Source of the DNA: Bog-473 sp963828825 | Lineage (GTDB): Bacteria; Actinomycetota; Acidimicrobiia; Acidimicrobiales; RAAP-2 | Reading direction: 5' to 3' | DNA: 64,000 nt | Assembly (NCBI GenBank): GCA_963828825.1 | Contig: CAWHGF010000004.1 | Span: 496,001 to 560,000 of the forward strand | Shown here: piece after piece, positions 43,726 through 51,528 of the stretch | How the letters are laid out: each line of letters opens with the position of its first letter | Position numbering within the stretch: position 1 is the first letter of the stretch | Notes under the pieces: generated by a model | What the model was told of the DNA's origin: nothing | The model's input: the letters and a program-made list of their open reading frames with translations, nothing else | The model's database searches: none | Translations under genes and position numbers: made by a program

Positions 43726-45228
43726 TTGCCCGCCGACCCCCGCGCCACCTGCATCATCGGCGTCGCCCGCCGCACCTGGCATCCGTCCGACGCGCCCGAC
43801 GGCGCGCCCGAGCCCCTCGCCATGTGGGAGCAGCTGGCCCGCGACGCCGCGGCCGACACCGGCGCCGCCGACGCCTCGGCCGTCCTCGGCGCGCTCGAGA
43901 GCATCGACGTCGTCTACTCCCAGTCGTGGCAGTACGACGACGCCGTCGCCCGGCTGGCCGAGCGGCTCGGCGCGTCGCCGGCTCGGCGGCGCTACTCGGG
44001 CATCGGCGGATCCGTGCCCCACGTGCTGGCCACCGAGGCGGCGCAGGAGATCCGGGCGGGCCACCTCGACCTGGCACTCATCGCCGGCGCGGAGGCGCTG
44101 GCCACCGTCCGCCGGCTGAAGAAGGCCGGCGAGAAGCCGCCGTGGTCGTTCCGCCCGGCCGAGAAGCGGCCGTTCCCGATCGACATGGACTTCGACCCCT
44201 CCGAAGTCAGCCACGCCGTCTTCGAGGCCTACCTGACCTTCGCCTTGTTCGACAACGCCCGGCGCGCCCATCTCGGCCGGGGGCTCGACGAGCACCGTGC
44301 CCGACTGGGCCGGGTGCTGGCGCCGATGACGGCCATCGCGGCGGCCAGCCCCCACGCCTGGTTCCCGGTGGCCCGCGAGGCCGAGGAGATCGTGACGGCG
44401 ACGCCGGAAAACCGGATGGTGGCCTACCCCTACACCAAGCTGATGACGTCGATCATGGACGTCGACATGGCCTCCGCCCTCGTGCTGGCCAGCGCGGCCA
44501 AGGCGGACGCACTCGGGGTGCCCGAGGAGCGGCGGGTCTACCTGCGCGGCTGGGGGTACGCCGAGGATCCGGTGCACGTGGCCGGCCACCCCGACCTGTG
44601 GCGCTCCCCCGCCATGGCGGCCGCGGCGGGGGCGGCCCTGGCCGGCGCCGGCATCGGCGTGGACGACGTGGCGCACCTCGATCTGTACTCGTGCTTCGCC
44701 AGTTCCGTGTGCTTCGCGCTCGACGCGCTCGGCATCGGCGAGGACGACCCCCGGGCGCGGGCCGTGACCCAGACCGGCGGGTTGCCCTACCACGGCGGTC
44801 CCGGCTCGAACTACATGACCCATGCACTGGCCGCCATGGCGGAGACGCTGCGCCGCGAGCCCGGCTCCTACGGCGTGGTGAGCGGGGTCGGCATGCACAT
44901 GCAGAAGCACGCCTACGGGGTGTGGTCGACCGATCCCGGGGCAGGCCCGGTGACCGACCCCCCGCCGTACGTCCCCGCGGCCGAGCCGCTGGGGATCGTC
45001 GGCTCGCCCGCGGGCGCCGCCACCGTCGCCACGTACTCGGTCCTGCACGGTCGGGACGGTGGCCCCGAGCGGGCCCTGCTGATCTGCGACCTGCCCGGAG
45101 GCGGCCGCTGTTACGCCCTGCTCGACGGCGGTGCCGCCGCGCTGTCAGGGGCCGAGGCTGACGAGCTGATCGGGCGCAAGGTGACGCTGACACCGCACGA
45201 TCAGGTCACGCTGGCACGCCTGGCTTGA
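43726..45228 (+). CDS. Thiolase-like acetyl-CoA acetyltransferase homologue
   Basis: A 500-residue thiolase-superfamily protein: CIIGVARRTWHPSDAPDGAPEPLAMWEQLARDAA, SGIGGSVPHVLATEAAQEIRAGHLDLALIAGAEAL, VAHLDLYSCFASSVCFALDALGI and GGLPYHGGPGSNYMTHALAAMAETLR. The position expected for the nucleophile (GIGGSVPHV) has Ser/Val and no Cys, so the reaction is uncertain. The C-terminal ~90 residues form an extra OB-like domain. A TTG start at 43726 is used for lack of ATG/GTG near the conserved N-terminus. It is co-transcribed with the upstream acyl-CoA dehydrogenase. Confidence 0.78.
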   Translation: MPADPRATCIIGVARRTWHPSDAPDGAPEPLAMWEQLARDAAADTGAADASAVLGALESIDVVYSQSWQYDDAVARLAERLGASPARRRYSGIGGSVPHVLATEAAQEIRAGHLDLALIAGAEALATVRRLKKAGEKPPWSFRPAEKRPFPIDMDFDPSEVSHAVFEAYLTFALFDNARRAHLGRGLDEHRARLGRVLAPMTAIAAASPHAWFPVAREAEEIVTATPENRMVAYPYTKLMTSIMDVDMASALVLASAAKADALGVPEERRVYLRGWGYAEDPVHVAGHPDLWRSPAMAAAAGAALAGAGIGVDDVAHLDLYSCFASSVCFALDALGIGEDDPRARAVTQTGGLPYHGGPGSNYMTHALAAMAETLRREPGSYGVVSGVGMHMQKHAYGVWSTDPGAGPVTDPPPYVPAAEPLGIVGSPAGAATVATYSVLHGRDGGPERALLICDLPGGGRCYALLDGGAAALSGAEADELIGRKVTLTPHDQVTLARLA

Positions 45229-45246
45229 GCCGGCGGGCCGACCGCG

Positions 45247-45948
45247 GTGGCGGAGTCCGAGATCCTCGTCGCCGGGCTCGACGGCTGCCGGTCGGGCTGG
45301 GTCATGGCCACGGTGGCGCTCGGGGCGACCGGGCCGCTGCGACTCGAACTCGTCGACGACCCGGTCGACGTCGTGCGCCGGCTCGAGGCGGGCACCCTGG
45401 CCGCGGCCGCCATCGACATCCCGATCGGGTTGGCGACGGGCACCCCGCGGCGCTGCGATGTCGAGGCGCGGCGCCTGCTCGGTGCCCGGCGCAGCTCGGT
45501 CTTTCCGGCGCCGGCCCGGAGCGTGCTCGGCGCCGCCAGTTACGAGGAGGCCTGCGCGCGATCGGCGCTCGCCTGCGGCAAGAAGATCTCGAGACAGCTC
45601 TTCAACATCCTGCCCAAGATCCAACAGGTCGACGCGCTCGTCACGCCGCACCGCCAGGCCCGACTGTTCGAGATGTGCCCCGAGCTCAGCTTCGCCGTAC
45701 TCGCCCGTGCGCCCATGCGCGCCAACAAGCGGACTGCGGCGGGCCGGGCCGAACGCACCACTGCGCTCGAAGCCGTCTTCGACGACGTCGGTCCGCTCGT
45801 GCGGCGGCCTCCGCCGGGCGCGGCGCCCGACGACGTGCTCGACGCGCTGATCGGTGTGTGGACGGCTCGCCGTTACGCGAACCAGGCCCACGTCCAGCTC
45901 GGAGGTGAGCTGGACGCAACGGGCCTGCGCATGGAGATGATCGCCTGA
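45247..45948 (+). CDS. DUF429 (predicted RNase H-like) protein
   Basis: A 233-residue protein of the DUF429 family: LVAGLDGCRSGWVMATV at the N-terminus with the RNase H-fold acidic residue, AAAIDIPIGLATGTPRRCDVEARRLLGARRSSVFPAPAR, EMCPELSFAVL and DDVLDALIGVWTA at the C-terminus. DUF429 members are predicted nucleases of unknown role. GTG 45247 is 18 nt after the thiolase-like stop. The gene converges tightly with the membrane protein gene (stops adjacent at 45948/45949). Confidence 0.82.
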   Translation: MAESEILVAGLDGCRSGWVMATVALGATGPLRLELVDDPVDVVRRLEAGTLAAAAIDIPIGLATGTPRRCDVEARRLLGARRSSVFPAPARSVLGAASYEEACARSALACGKKISRQLFNILPKIQQVDALVTPHRQARLFEMCPELSFAVLARAPMRANKRTAAGRAERTTALEAVFDDVGPLVRRPPPGAAPDDVLDALIGVWTARRYANQAHVQLGGELDATGLRMEMIA

Positions 45949-46968
45949 TCAGCCCCCGCTGTTCCCGCTGGTGCTGGCGGTGCCGGTGTTGCCGGTGTTG
46001 CCGGTGTTGCCGGTGTTGCCGCTGTTGCCACTGGAGGTCCCGCAGCTCAGGGCGGGGCCTCCCGAGGACGACGTGCCGCCGCTCCCACTCGAGGTGCACG
46101 ATCCTGGCGATGAAGACGGTGGCAGCGGGGTCCGGACACCCACGAGAGCCTCGCTCGTGGTGCCCGACTGGGTGCTGACTTGGGCCGACGTCGCAGTGGC
46201 GCTGCCCGGCCACCAGGCGACGAGCCACCCGTCATCCACCGTGGCCACGACGTCCTGCCCGTCGTCGCGGATGAGCGTGACGCCGGTGACCTCGGACGCC
46301 GTGCGGCCCTCCACCAAGGTGTAGGGCCCGTCGCCTGAGATCGACAGGTGGGTCTGCGTGACGTTCTGGAGGTCGCCGGAGCTGGTCTCGCCGACGCTGG
46401 TGCTCGAGAGACCACTCCCCGGAGCGGAAGCGCTGCCGGAACCGCTGCCAGTAACGCTGCCGGATTGCCGCTGCACGCCCACGGAGTTCTCCTGCGCGCC
46501 CTGTCCGCTGCCCGGCGAGACCTGGTTGATCTCCGTGAAGGAGGGGCTGGTGAAGCACGCGGCGTACGCACCATCGTCCTGAAAGAGAGCCACCGTGAAG
46601 GGTCCCCGCACATCGGTCAGGACGTTCTGCCATGCGCCGGTGCCGAGACCCGCGCCGGCGGTGCCCGGGTGCGTGCCGGAGAGCTGGCTCTGGCAGCTGG
46701 CGGCTGCGGCGGGCGAGGGCGCCCCCGTCGTCGTCGGCGTCGCGCTCCAGCCGGCATAGGCCGCCGTCGAGCCACCCAGCACGACGGCCAGGGCCGTGCC
46801 CGCTGTCGCGGCACCCGCCAATGCGCCCACACCAATTACCGGTGCACGCAGACGGCTACCCCGGGGCCGGTAGTCGATGGAGCGAAGGCGGGAGGCCGCA
46901 ACCACCGGCACGCGGGCGGCGCGGGCGGCGAAGACGTCGCGCAGCTCGGCTTCGAATTCTGTCTTCAT
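45949..46968 (-). CDS. Membrane-anchored partner of the ECF sigma factor
   Basis: A 339-residue protein: cytoplasmic N-terminus MKTEFEAELRDVFAARAARVPVVAASRLRSIDYRPRG, one membrane segment VIGVGALAGAATAGTALAVVLGG (about 45-67), then a Ser/Gly/Thr-rich extracellular part ending in a GNT tandem tail. It is coupled to the sigma gene by ATGA (46968-46965), the usual position of an anti-sigma factor, but there is no recognisable zinc anti-sigma domain. I infer a sensor or regulator of the sigma factor. The tail is encoded by a 9-bp minisatellite. Confidence 0.65.
   Translation of the reverse strand: MKTEFEAELRDVFAARAARVPVVAASRLRSIDYRPRGSRLRAPVIGVGALAGAATAGTALAVVLGGSTAAYAGWSATPTTTGAPSPAAAASCQSQLSGTHPGTAGAGLGTGAWQNVLTDVRGPFTVALFQDDGAYAACFTSPSFTEINQVSPGSGQGAQENSVGVQRQSGSVTGSGSGSASAPGSGLSSTSVGETSSGDLQNVTQTHLSISGDGPYTLVEGRTASEVTGVTLIRDDGQDVVATVDDGWLVAWWPGSATATSAQVSTQSGTTSEALVGVRTPLPPSSSPGSCTSSGSGGTSSSGGPALSCGTSSGNSGNTGNTGNTGNTGTASTSGNSGG
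45982..46026. repeat. 9-bp tandem repeat (GCCGGTGTT) in coding DNA
   Basis: Four perfect copies plus one variant (GCCGCTGTT) encode the GNT tail at the C-terminus of the protein at 45949-46968. Such repeats can change copy number by slippage, in steps of three residues without a frameshift. Confidence 0.85.
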
Positions 46969-47591
46969 CTTGTGATGCTCCCTTCCTTGGTCTCTGTGTC
47001 GGTGTTCTCCGTGCTGGCGTTCTCCGTGCTGGCGACCGTCGCCTGAGGCGTCACCGGACGCTCGACGATGTCGCGGAGCCGCTCGAGCGCCCGCGACGTC
47101 GTGCTCTTCACGGTGCCCACCGAGCACCCCATGACCTCGGCCACCTGGGCCTCCGACATGTCGTCGAAATACCGGAACACGAGCGTCACCCGCTGGCGGG
47201 GGGCCAGCTCCCCCAGCGCACTCGTCAGGTCCGCATTTGTCTCGACCCGCACGAACGCGCGCACCGCCGCCTCGTCCTCGCGCTCCTCCACCGGGGAGGA
47301 CCCCGACGAGGCGAGCTCGGAGCGGTACCGGGTGCGATGCCTCCCCTCGTCGAGGGCGAGGTTGACCAGCACCTTGCGCGCGTAGGCATTGGGGTGCTCC
47401 ATGACGCGGACTCGGCGCCAGTGGCGGGCGACGCGGAAGAGACACTCCTGCACGAGGTCCTCCGCCTCCGCAGAATCCCAGGTGATCAGGAACGCGGCGC
47501 GCAGCAACCCGTCGACCGAGTCGGCGACGAAACGGTCGAACTCCTCCCGTGGGCGGGATGGACGGCTCCCCCAGCTCACGATCTTGGTCAC
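46965..47591 (-). CDS. ECF RNA polymerase sigma factor, SigE-like
   Basis: A 208-residue sigma-70-family protein: region 2 FDRFVADSVDGLLRAAFLITWDSAEAEDLVQECLFRVARHWRRVRVMEHPNAYARKVLVNLA and region 4 LGELAPRQRVTLVFRYFDDMSEAQVAEVMGCSVGTVKSTTSRALERLRDIV. It matches the actinobacterial SigE-like (SigE50) group. The C-terminus has a threonine/glutamate repeat (STENASTENTDTETKEG). GTG 47591 is the start. It is co-translated with the membrane protein downstream, which probably controls its activity. Confidence 0.9.
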   Translation of the reverse strand: MTKIVSWGSRPSRPREEFDRFVADSVDGLLRAAFLITWDSAEAEDLVQECLFRVARHWRRVRVMEHPNAYARKVLVNLALDEGRHRTRYRSELASSGSSPVEEREDEAAVRAFVRVETNADLTSALGELAPRQRVTLVFRYFDDMSEAQVAEVMGCSVGTVKSTTSRALERLRDIVERPVTPQATVASTENASTENTDTETKEGSITR

Positions 47592-47796
47592 TCGGGCACG
47601 CCCATCACACCCATCTCAACCCACCTGGTCGCCCAAAAGGTTGCGCCTCGCCGATAACATCGCCCGACCTGGGCCGACGGGCCGACGGATCACCGAAGGC
47701 CTACCCCGCCCGTGCAATGTTCCCGGGATCGGGGGGTTCGCCCGTGACTGACGAGAGGGCGGAGGTCGGCGGCGCCGCTCCGGAGCACTCGGCCAG

Positions 47797-48270
47797 CTAG
47801 TCCGTGGTCCGTCTCCCCGGCCGCGCCCTTGTCCCGTTCCCCGCACGCGTGAAGTCCAAGAACTCCGAGACGCGCATGACCCGCATCAGGCCGCGGGCGA
47901 TCGCCGGCACGTGCTGGCGGTGCGGGTCCGTCACGACCTCGGGGTCGGTGAGCTCGTACTCGCGCCGGCGCGTGATTAGGCGCACGGCGCCGTGGGCGAG
48001 TGCGTTGCGCACCCACTCGGCGTCACGCCCGTAGGTGAGGGCGAAGCGGAACCCGTCCTTCGTCCGGAACACGTTCACGGGGGTGCGATAGACGGTCCGG
48101 GTACGCCGGCCCACGTGGATCACGATGCCCATGCCGGGCAGCACGCCCGCCAGGTGGACGGAGATCTTGTTCGTGACCGCCCGGTTGAAGCGCGCCATGC
48201 GCCGGCCGAGACGCGGTGGGCGCGGCGAGACGTGGGACGCCGACCTCGGCTGCGCGGAATGCGGGCTCAT
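47797..48270 (-). CDS. Deazaflavin (F420)-dependent nitroreductase-family protein
   Basis: A 157-residue protein with the Ddn-like split-barrel pattern: RRMARFNRAVTNKISVHLAGVLPGMGIVIHVGRRTRTVYRTPVNVFRTKDGFRFALTYGRDAEWVRNALAHG. These proteins use F420H2 to reduce quinones or other substrates at the membrane. ATG 48270 overlaps the stop of the SDR gene (ATGA, 48270-48267), so the two redox enzymes are co-expressed. The ~20 N-terminal residues before RRMARFNR are Ser/Pro/Arg rich. Confidence 0.85.
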   Translation of the reverse strand: MSPHSAQPRSASHVSPRPPRLGRRMARFNRAVTNKISVHLAGVLPGMGIVIHVGRRTRTVYRTPVNVFRTKDGFRFALTYGRDAEWVRNALAHGAVRLITRRREYELTDPEVVTDPHRQHVPAIARGLMRVMRVSEFLDFTRAGNGTRARPGRRTTD

Positions 48271-49034
48271 ACGAGCGTCAGCCCCCCGTCGACCGCCAGG
48301 ACCTGCCCGGTGATGTAGCTCGCCTCGTCGGAGAGCAGGAACACCGCCGCCGCCGCCACCTCCCAGGCCGTGCCCTGACGGCCCAGCGGGACCGGTGTGC
48401 GGGTGCGCGACGGGCGCCCGGCGGAGGCGGCCCGCCCGAGCGGTGTGTCGATCAGGCCGGGGGCGAGCACGTTGGCCCGGATGCCGCGGCGGGCGCCCTC
48501 GACCGCCACATGGCGGCTGAGGCCGATCAGCCCGGCCTTGGACGCGTCGTACGCGGGAATGCGGCTGCCCGGGCGGATGCCGGCCACCGAGCCCACGAAG
48601 ACGATCGACGCGCTGTCGGACAAGGTCACCAGGGCGCGGCGCACCAGCATGAAGTGGGCACGGAGGTTCAGGGCGAACGTCTTGTCCCAGTCGTCGATGG
48701 ACGTGCCGGCGACGCCCATCCCGTAGCCGGTGCCCACGTTGAGCACGAGCCCGTCGGGCGCCAGCCCCGGCTCGTCGGACACCGCCAGGCGGGAACCCTC
48801 CTCGGTCGTGACGTCGGCCACCACGATCGCCGCCTTCCCGCCTTCCTCGGTGATCAGGCGCCAGGTCTCCTCGACCGCCGCCTCGTCACGATCGACGCAG
48901 ACCACCGACGCGCCCTCCCGCGCCGCCCGCACCGCGATGGCGCGACCGTTGCCGACGGGCGCCTCCGGATCACGCGACGGCTGGGTGCCGGCACCGATCA
49001 CCGTGATGCTCCGCCCCTGCAGGAGCGACGTCAT
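48267..49034 (-). CDS. Short-chain dehydrogenase/reductase
   Basis: A 255-residue SDR: catalytic SASIVFVGSVAG...YDASKAGLIGLSRHVAVEGARRGIRANVLAPGLIDTPLG (Ser, Tyr-x3-Lys), DVTTEEGS and C-terminal SYITGQVLAVDGGLTLV. The dinucleotide motif is unusual: TVIGAGTQPSRDPEAPVGNGRAIAV has a ~10-residue insertion between GAG and the second glycine pair. It oxidises or reduces an alcohol/ketone with NAD(P). It forms a pair with the F420-type gene by ATGA overlap and lies 28 nt after the CMD-family gene. Confidence 0.85.
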   Translation of the reverse strand: MTSLLQGRSITVIGAGTQPSRDPEAPVGNGRAIAVRAAREGASVVCVDRDEAAVEETWRLITEEGGKAAIVVADVTTEEGSRLAVSDEPGLAPDGLVLNVGTGYGMGVAGTSIDDWDKTFALNLRAHFMLVRRALVTLSDSASIVFVGSVAGIRPGSRIPAYDASKAGLIGLSRHVAVEGARRGIRANVLAPGLIDTPLGRAASAGRPSRTRTPVPLGRQGTAWEVAAAAVFLLSDEASYITGQVLAVDGGLTLV

Positions 49035-49061
49035 CCGATCACCCGCGCCATCGACGATCCC

Positions 49062-49652
49062 CTAGGCAGCCGGACCGCCCGGCACGCGTCGAGCCAGCGC
49101 CTCGGCCCGGGGCTCGAGCTGCAACCGGAGCGATCCGAGCACGGTCGTCAGCATCAGGTAGTGGCCGATCAGCATCAGCAGCTCAACGAGCTCGCTCTCC
49201 CGGAGAAGGGCCGCCAGTGTCTCCCAGGTGCCATCGGACACGGTGCCCTCGTCGGCCGTCTCGTCGACCGCACGCAGGGCGGCACGGTCGAGCTGGGCCC
49301 AGTCGATCGCGTCGAGGCCGCCCGCACCGTTCCCGAGCGCGGCGATCTCGGCGCGTGCAATGCCCTGCGCCTCAGCCAGCTGGAGGTGCTGGGCCCATTC
49401 GTAGCGCCCGCCGAAACGGGCGGCGGTGCGCAGGATCACCAGCTCGCGCAGGCGGCCCGGAAGGGTCCCGGCGAGCAACGCGCCGCCGAAGCCGAGCCAG
49501 CGCCGGAACAGTTCCGGGTCGGCCCGACCCAACGTGGTGAAGATGTGCATGGGCTCGTCGGTGCCGCCCGGCGAGTTCTCCAGCACCCTTGTCAGGACGT
49601 CGTCCCACTCGCCCGCCGCGAGCGGCGGCAGACGGGGCCCGGTCGTGGTCAT
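49062..49652 (-). CDS. Carboxymuconolactone decarboxylase-family protein
   Basis: A 196-residue helical protein: LVILRTAARFGGRYEWAQHLQLAEAQGIARAEIAALG and ALLRESELVELLMLIGHYLMLTTVLGSLRLQLEP match CMD-family proteins. A CxxC pair is absent (ARFGGRYEWAQH in its place with a His), which points to the decarboxylase rather than peroxidase-reductase branch. ATG 49652 lies 6 nt after TACGAT (leaderless). The next two genes (SDR, F420-type enzyme) follow on the same strand. Confidence 0.82.
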   Translation of the reverse strand: MTTTGPRLPPLAAGEWDDVLTRVLENSPGGTDEPMHIFTTLGRADPELFRRWLGFGGALLAGTLPGRLRELVILRTAARFGGRYEWAQHLQLAEAQGIARAEIAALGNGAGGLDAIDWAQLDRAALRAVDETADEGTVSDGTWETLAALLRESELVELLMLIGHYLMLTTVLGSLRLQLEPRAEALARRVPGGPAA

Positions 49653-49658
49653 TTGCGC

Positions 49659-49664
49659 ATCGTA
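49659..49664 (-). promoter_or_regulatory. -10 element, leaderless promoter
   Basis: TACGAT on the minus strand ends 6 nt before the ATG at 49652. Confidence 0.5.
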
Positions 49665-49703
49665 GGCACGCAGGACGGCCCGGGTCTCTCCAGCCCCCCG
49701 TCG

Positions 49704-50369
49704 TCAGCGCAGCGGCCGGAAACCCATGGGCGGCGGGCCCGATCCGGGCAGGCGCCGGACGGGGGCATCGGGTCGGCACACCTCGTCGAGGATCCCGTAT
49801 TCGAGGGCCTCTTGGGCACCCAGGAACCGCCCCCGTTCCAGGTCCGTTTCGACGGCGATGGGCGGCTGGCCGGTGGCGGCGCCCACGCGGGCGCAGAAGC
49901 GGTGCCGCTCGCCGCCGCGCAGCTCGGCCCACTGCGCCACGTTGCGCACATGGGCCTGCAGCTGGGTGACCGGCTCGGACAGCGAGAAGCGGGTGCTGGG
50001 CATGGCGGCACGATGCGCGCAGACGGCCACCACGCCGATGGCACCCGACCCCACCTGGCCGAGGCAGAGGGCCCGCACCGGCACGCCCATCAGCTCGATC
50101 ACGTCCATCAGCGTCAGCGACGGCGCGAGGGCAGCCTCGCCGCAGTCGACCCGCAGGGTCACCGGATCGTCACCGTCGGCATCGAGCGTCATCAACTCCG
50201 CCGCGACGCGCGTGACGGACAGGTCGTCGAGCGGGCCGTGCAGGAGCACGACGCGCTGCGCCAGCAGCCGGCGGGCCACGACGTCCGACAACGGCTCGGG
50301 CCCCGGGCCTGCGCCCGGCGCCCCGGGGCCGGGCGGCAACCACGGCCACGGCTCCTCGCGGTCAGGCAT
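49704..50369 (-). CDS. Degenerate ClpP paralogue (ClpR-like)
   Basis: A 221-residue ClpP-fold protein: VVARRLLAQRVVLLHGPLDDLSVTRVAAELMTLDAD, GVPVRALCLGQVGSGAIGVVAVCAHRAAMPSTRFSLSEP and ERGRFLGAQEALEYGILDEV align with ClpP. Serine is kept (Ser108), but the catalytic His is Ser131 and the catalytic Asp is Gly180 (RGRF for RDRF), and the SPGG oxyanion motif is lost. It is therefore unlikely to be a protease alone, and may assemble with the ClpP encoded divergently at 50697, as ClpR does with ClpP. It overlaps the XRE gene by 8 bases. Confidence 0.82.
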   Translation of the reverse strand: MPDREEPWPWLPPGPGAPGAGPGPEPLSDVVARRLLAQRVVLLHGPLDDLSVTRVAAELMTLDADGDDPVTLRVDCGEAALAPSLTLMDVIELMGVPVRALCLGQVGSGAIGVVAVCAHRAAMPSTRFSLSEPVTQLQAHVRNVAQWAELRGGERHRFCARVGAATGQPPIAVETDLERGRFLGAQEALEYGILDEVCRPDAPVRRLPGSGPPPMGFRPLR

Positions 50370-50619
50370 GCTCGATCCTCCATTCCAGCCGGGCCCCGAG
50401 GGCCGTCGTGTAGCGCTCCACCGTCGAGAGCCGGACGTCGAGGTCGCCCGCCTCGAAGCGGGCCACCGCCGACTGCGAGGTCCCCATGCGGGCGGCCACC
50501 TCCGCCTGGGACAGCCCGAGCTCCCGGCGCAACGTCATGAGCTGTCCCGACACCGAGTGCCGGCGCTCCGCCATTTCGCGGAAACCCGGGAAGACGCTGG
50601 GATGGCGGCGCTCGGTCAC
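50362..50619 (-). CDS. XRE-family helix-turn-helix regulator (85 aa)
   Basis: An 85-residue protein that is almost entirely an XRE/Cro HTH domain: LMTLRRELGLSQAEVAARMGTSQSAVARFEAGDLDVRLSTVERYTTALGARLEW. GTG 50619 lies 9-10 nt after a minus-strand GATAAT. It is divergent from clpP and overlaps the ClpP-like gene, so it probably regulates both through the AT-rich palindrome at 50630-50649. This suggests an autoregulated control switch for the Clp pair. Confidence 0.88.
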   Translation of the reverse strand: MTERRHPSVFPGFREMAERRHSVSGQLMTLRRELGLSQAEVAARMGTSQSAVARFEAGDLDVRLSTVERYTTALGARLEWRIEHA

Positions 50620-50629
50620 GATGGCCTCA

Positions 50630-50649
50630 TTATCTCATATTTGATATAA
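50630..50649. promoter_or_regulatory. AT-rich palindromic operator of the clpP/XRE locus
   Basis: TTATCTCATATTTGATATAA is palindromic at 16 of 20 positions and conspicuously AT-rich. It overlaps the -10 of the XRE gene (GATAAT, minus 50634-50629) and that of clpP (TATAAC, 50645-50650), the expected place for the XRE protein to bind. Confidence 0.6.
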
Positions 50650-50696
50650 CGTGGGAAGCAGCCCAGCAACACGCACCGAGCCGGAGGAGTACCGCC

Positions 50697-51398
50697 ATGA
50701 GCCAGACCACGACCGACCACCCGGATCGCCTGCGCCAGGTGTTCGTCCCGACCGTGATCGAGGAGGGCCACCGGGGAGACCGCGCCTTCGACATCTACAG
50801 CCAGCTGCTGCGCGAGCGGATCGTCTTCCTCGGTCAGGAGGTGGATGATCAGGTGGCCAACCTCATCATCTCCCAGATGCTGTTCCTGGAGGCCCAGAAC
50901 AACGAACGGGACATCTCCCTTTACATCAACTCCCCCGGTGGGGTGGCCTACGCCGGCATGGCCATCTACGACGTCATGCAGCACGTGGAGCCGGACGTGT
51001 CGACCATCTGCGTCGGCATGGGCATGTCCGCCGCCGCCATGATCCTCTCGGGGGGCGCGAGCGGGAAGCGCTTCGCCCTGCCCAACGCCCGCATCATGAT
51101 CCACCAGGGGTCGGCCGGCACCCGCGGTGCACCCTCGGACATGGAGATCCAGCTCCGTGAGGTTCTGTCGCTGACCCGGCGCATGTCCGAGATCATCGCC
51201 CACCACTCCGGGCGCCCCCTCGAACAGGTGGCCCGGGACATCGACCGCGACCGCTACATGACGGCGGCCGAGGCCCGGGACTACGGGATCGTCGACGACA
51301 TCATCCTCCCCCGCCGCGGCCTGTGCGCGCCGGGGGGAGCGGGCGCCGCGCCGCTCGAGCGAGACCGCCAATCCGAGCTGCAGGTGGCCGGCGGGTGA
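50697..51398 (+). CDS. clpP: ATP-dependent Clp protease proteolytic subunit
   Basis: A 233-residue ClpP with an intact active site: Ser111 (VGMGMSAAAMILSGG), His136 (ARIMIHQ) and Asp185 (DIDRDRYMTA), plus the NSPGG oxyanion motif (78-82). The N-terminus has the usual VIEE...DIYSQLLRERIVFL. It would form tetradecameric proteolytic chambers with a Clp ATPase and probably with the degenerate paralogue at 49704. ATG 50697 follows GGAGGAG. No ClpX or ClpC gene is nearby, so this is a second, accessory clpP locus rather than the housekeeping one. Confidence 0.93.
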   Translation: MSQTTTDHPDRLRQVFVPTVIEEGHRGDRAFDIYSQLLRERIVFLGQEVDDQVANLIISQMLFLEAQNNERDISLYINSPGGVAYAGMAIYDVMQHVEPDVSTICVGMGMSAAAMILSGGASGKRFALPNARIMIHQGSAGTRGAPSDMEIQLREVLSLTRRMSEIIAHHSGRPLEQVARDIDRDRYMTAAEARDYGIVDDIILPRRGLCAPGGAGAAPLERDRQSELQVAGG

Positions 51399-51408
51399 CC
51401 GGTAATTG

Positions 51409-51418
51409 AACGTTCGTT
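51409..51418. promoter_or_regulatory. TetR-type operator AACGTTCGTT, copy 2
   Basis: AACGTTCGTT sits in TTGAACGTTCGTTGAAC, 111 bp before the phosphoesterase gene, and has the same 10-bp core as the site before the TetR gene at 37845. The spacer 51399-51528 holds no other gene. Confidence 0.4.
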
Positions 51419-51528
51419 GAACTGATGTCGAACTGTTCGTGACATCGCCGCAGCCGCCGTTTCCCAGCTGAAATCCAGGGTACCGGGTGGGCAGACCCAG
51501 CCACTGGGGGGAAGAGCGGAGAGCGGAC

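Noticed and set aside
45982..46026. CRISPR-like repeat array
   Set aside because: Repeats are 9 bp, contiguous without spacers and encode a GNT protein tail.
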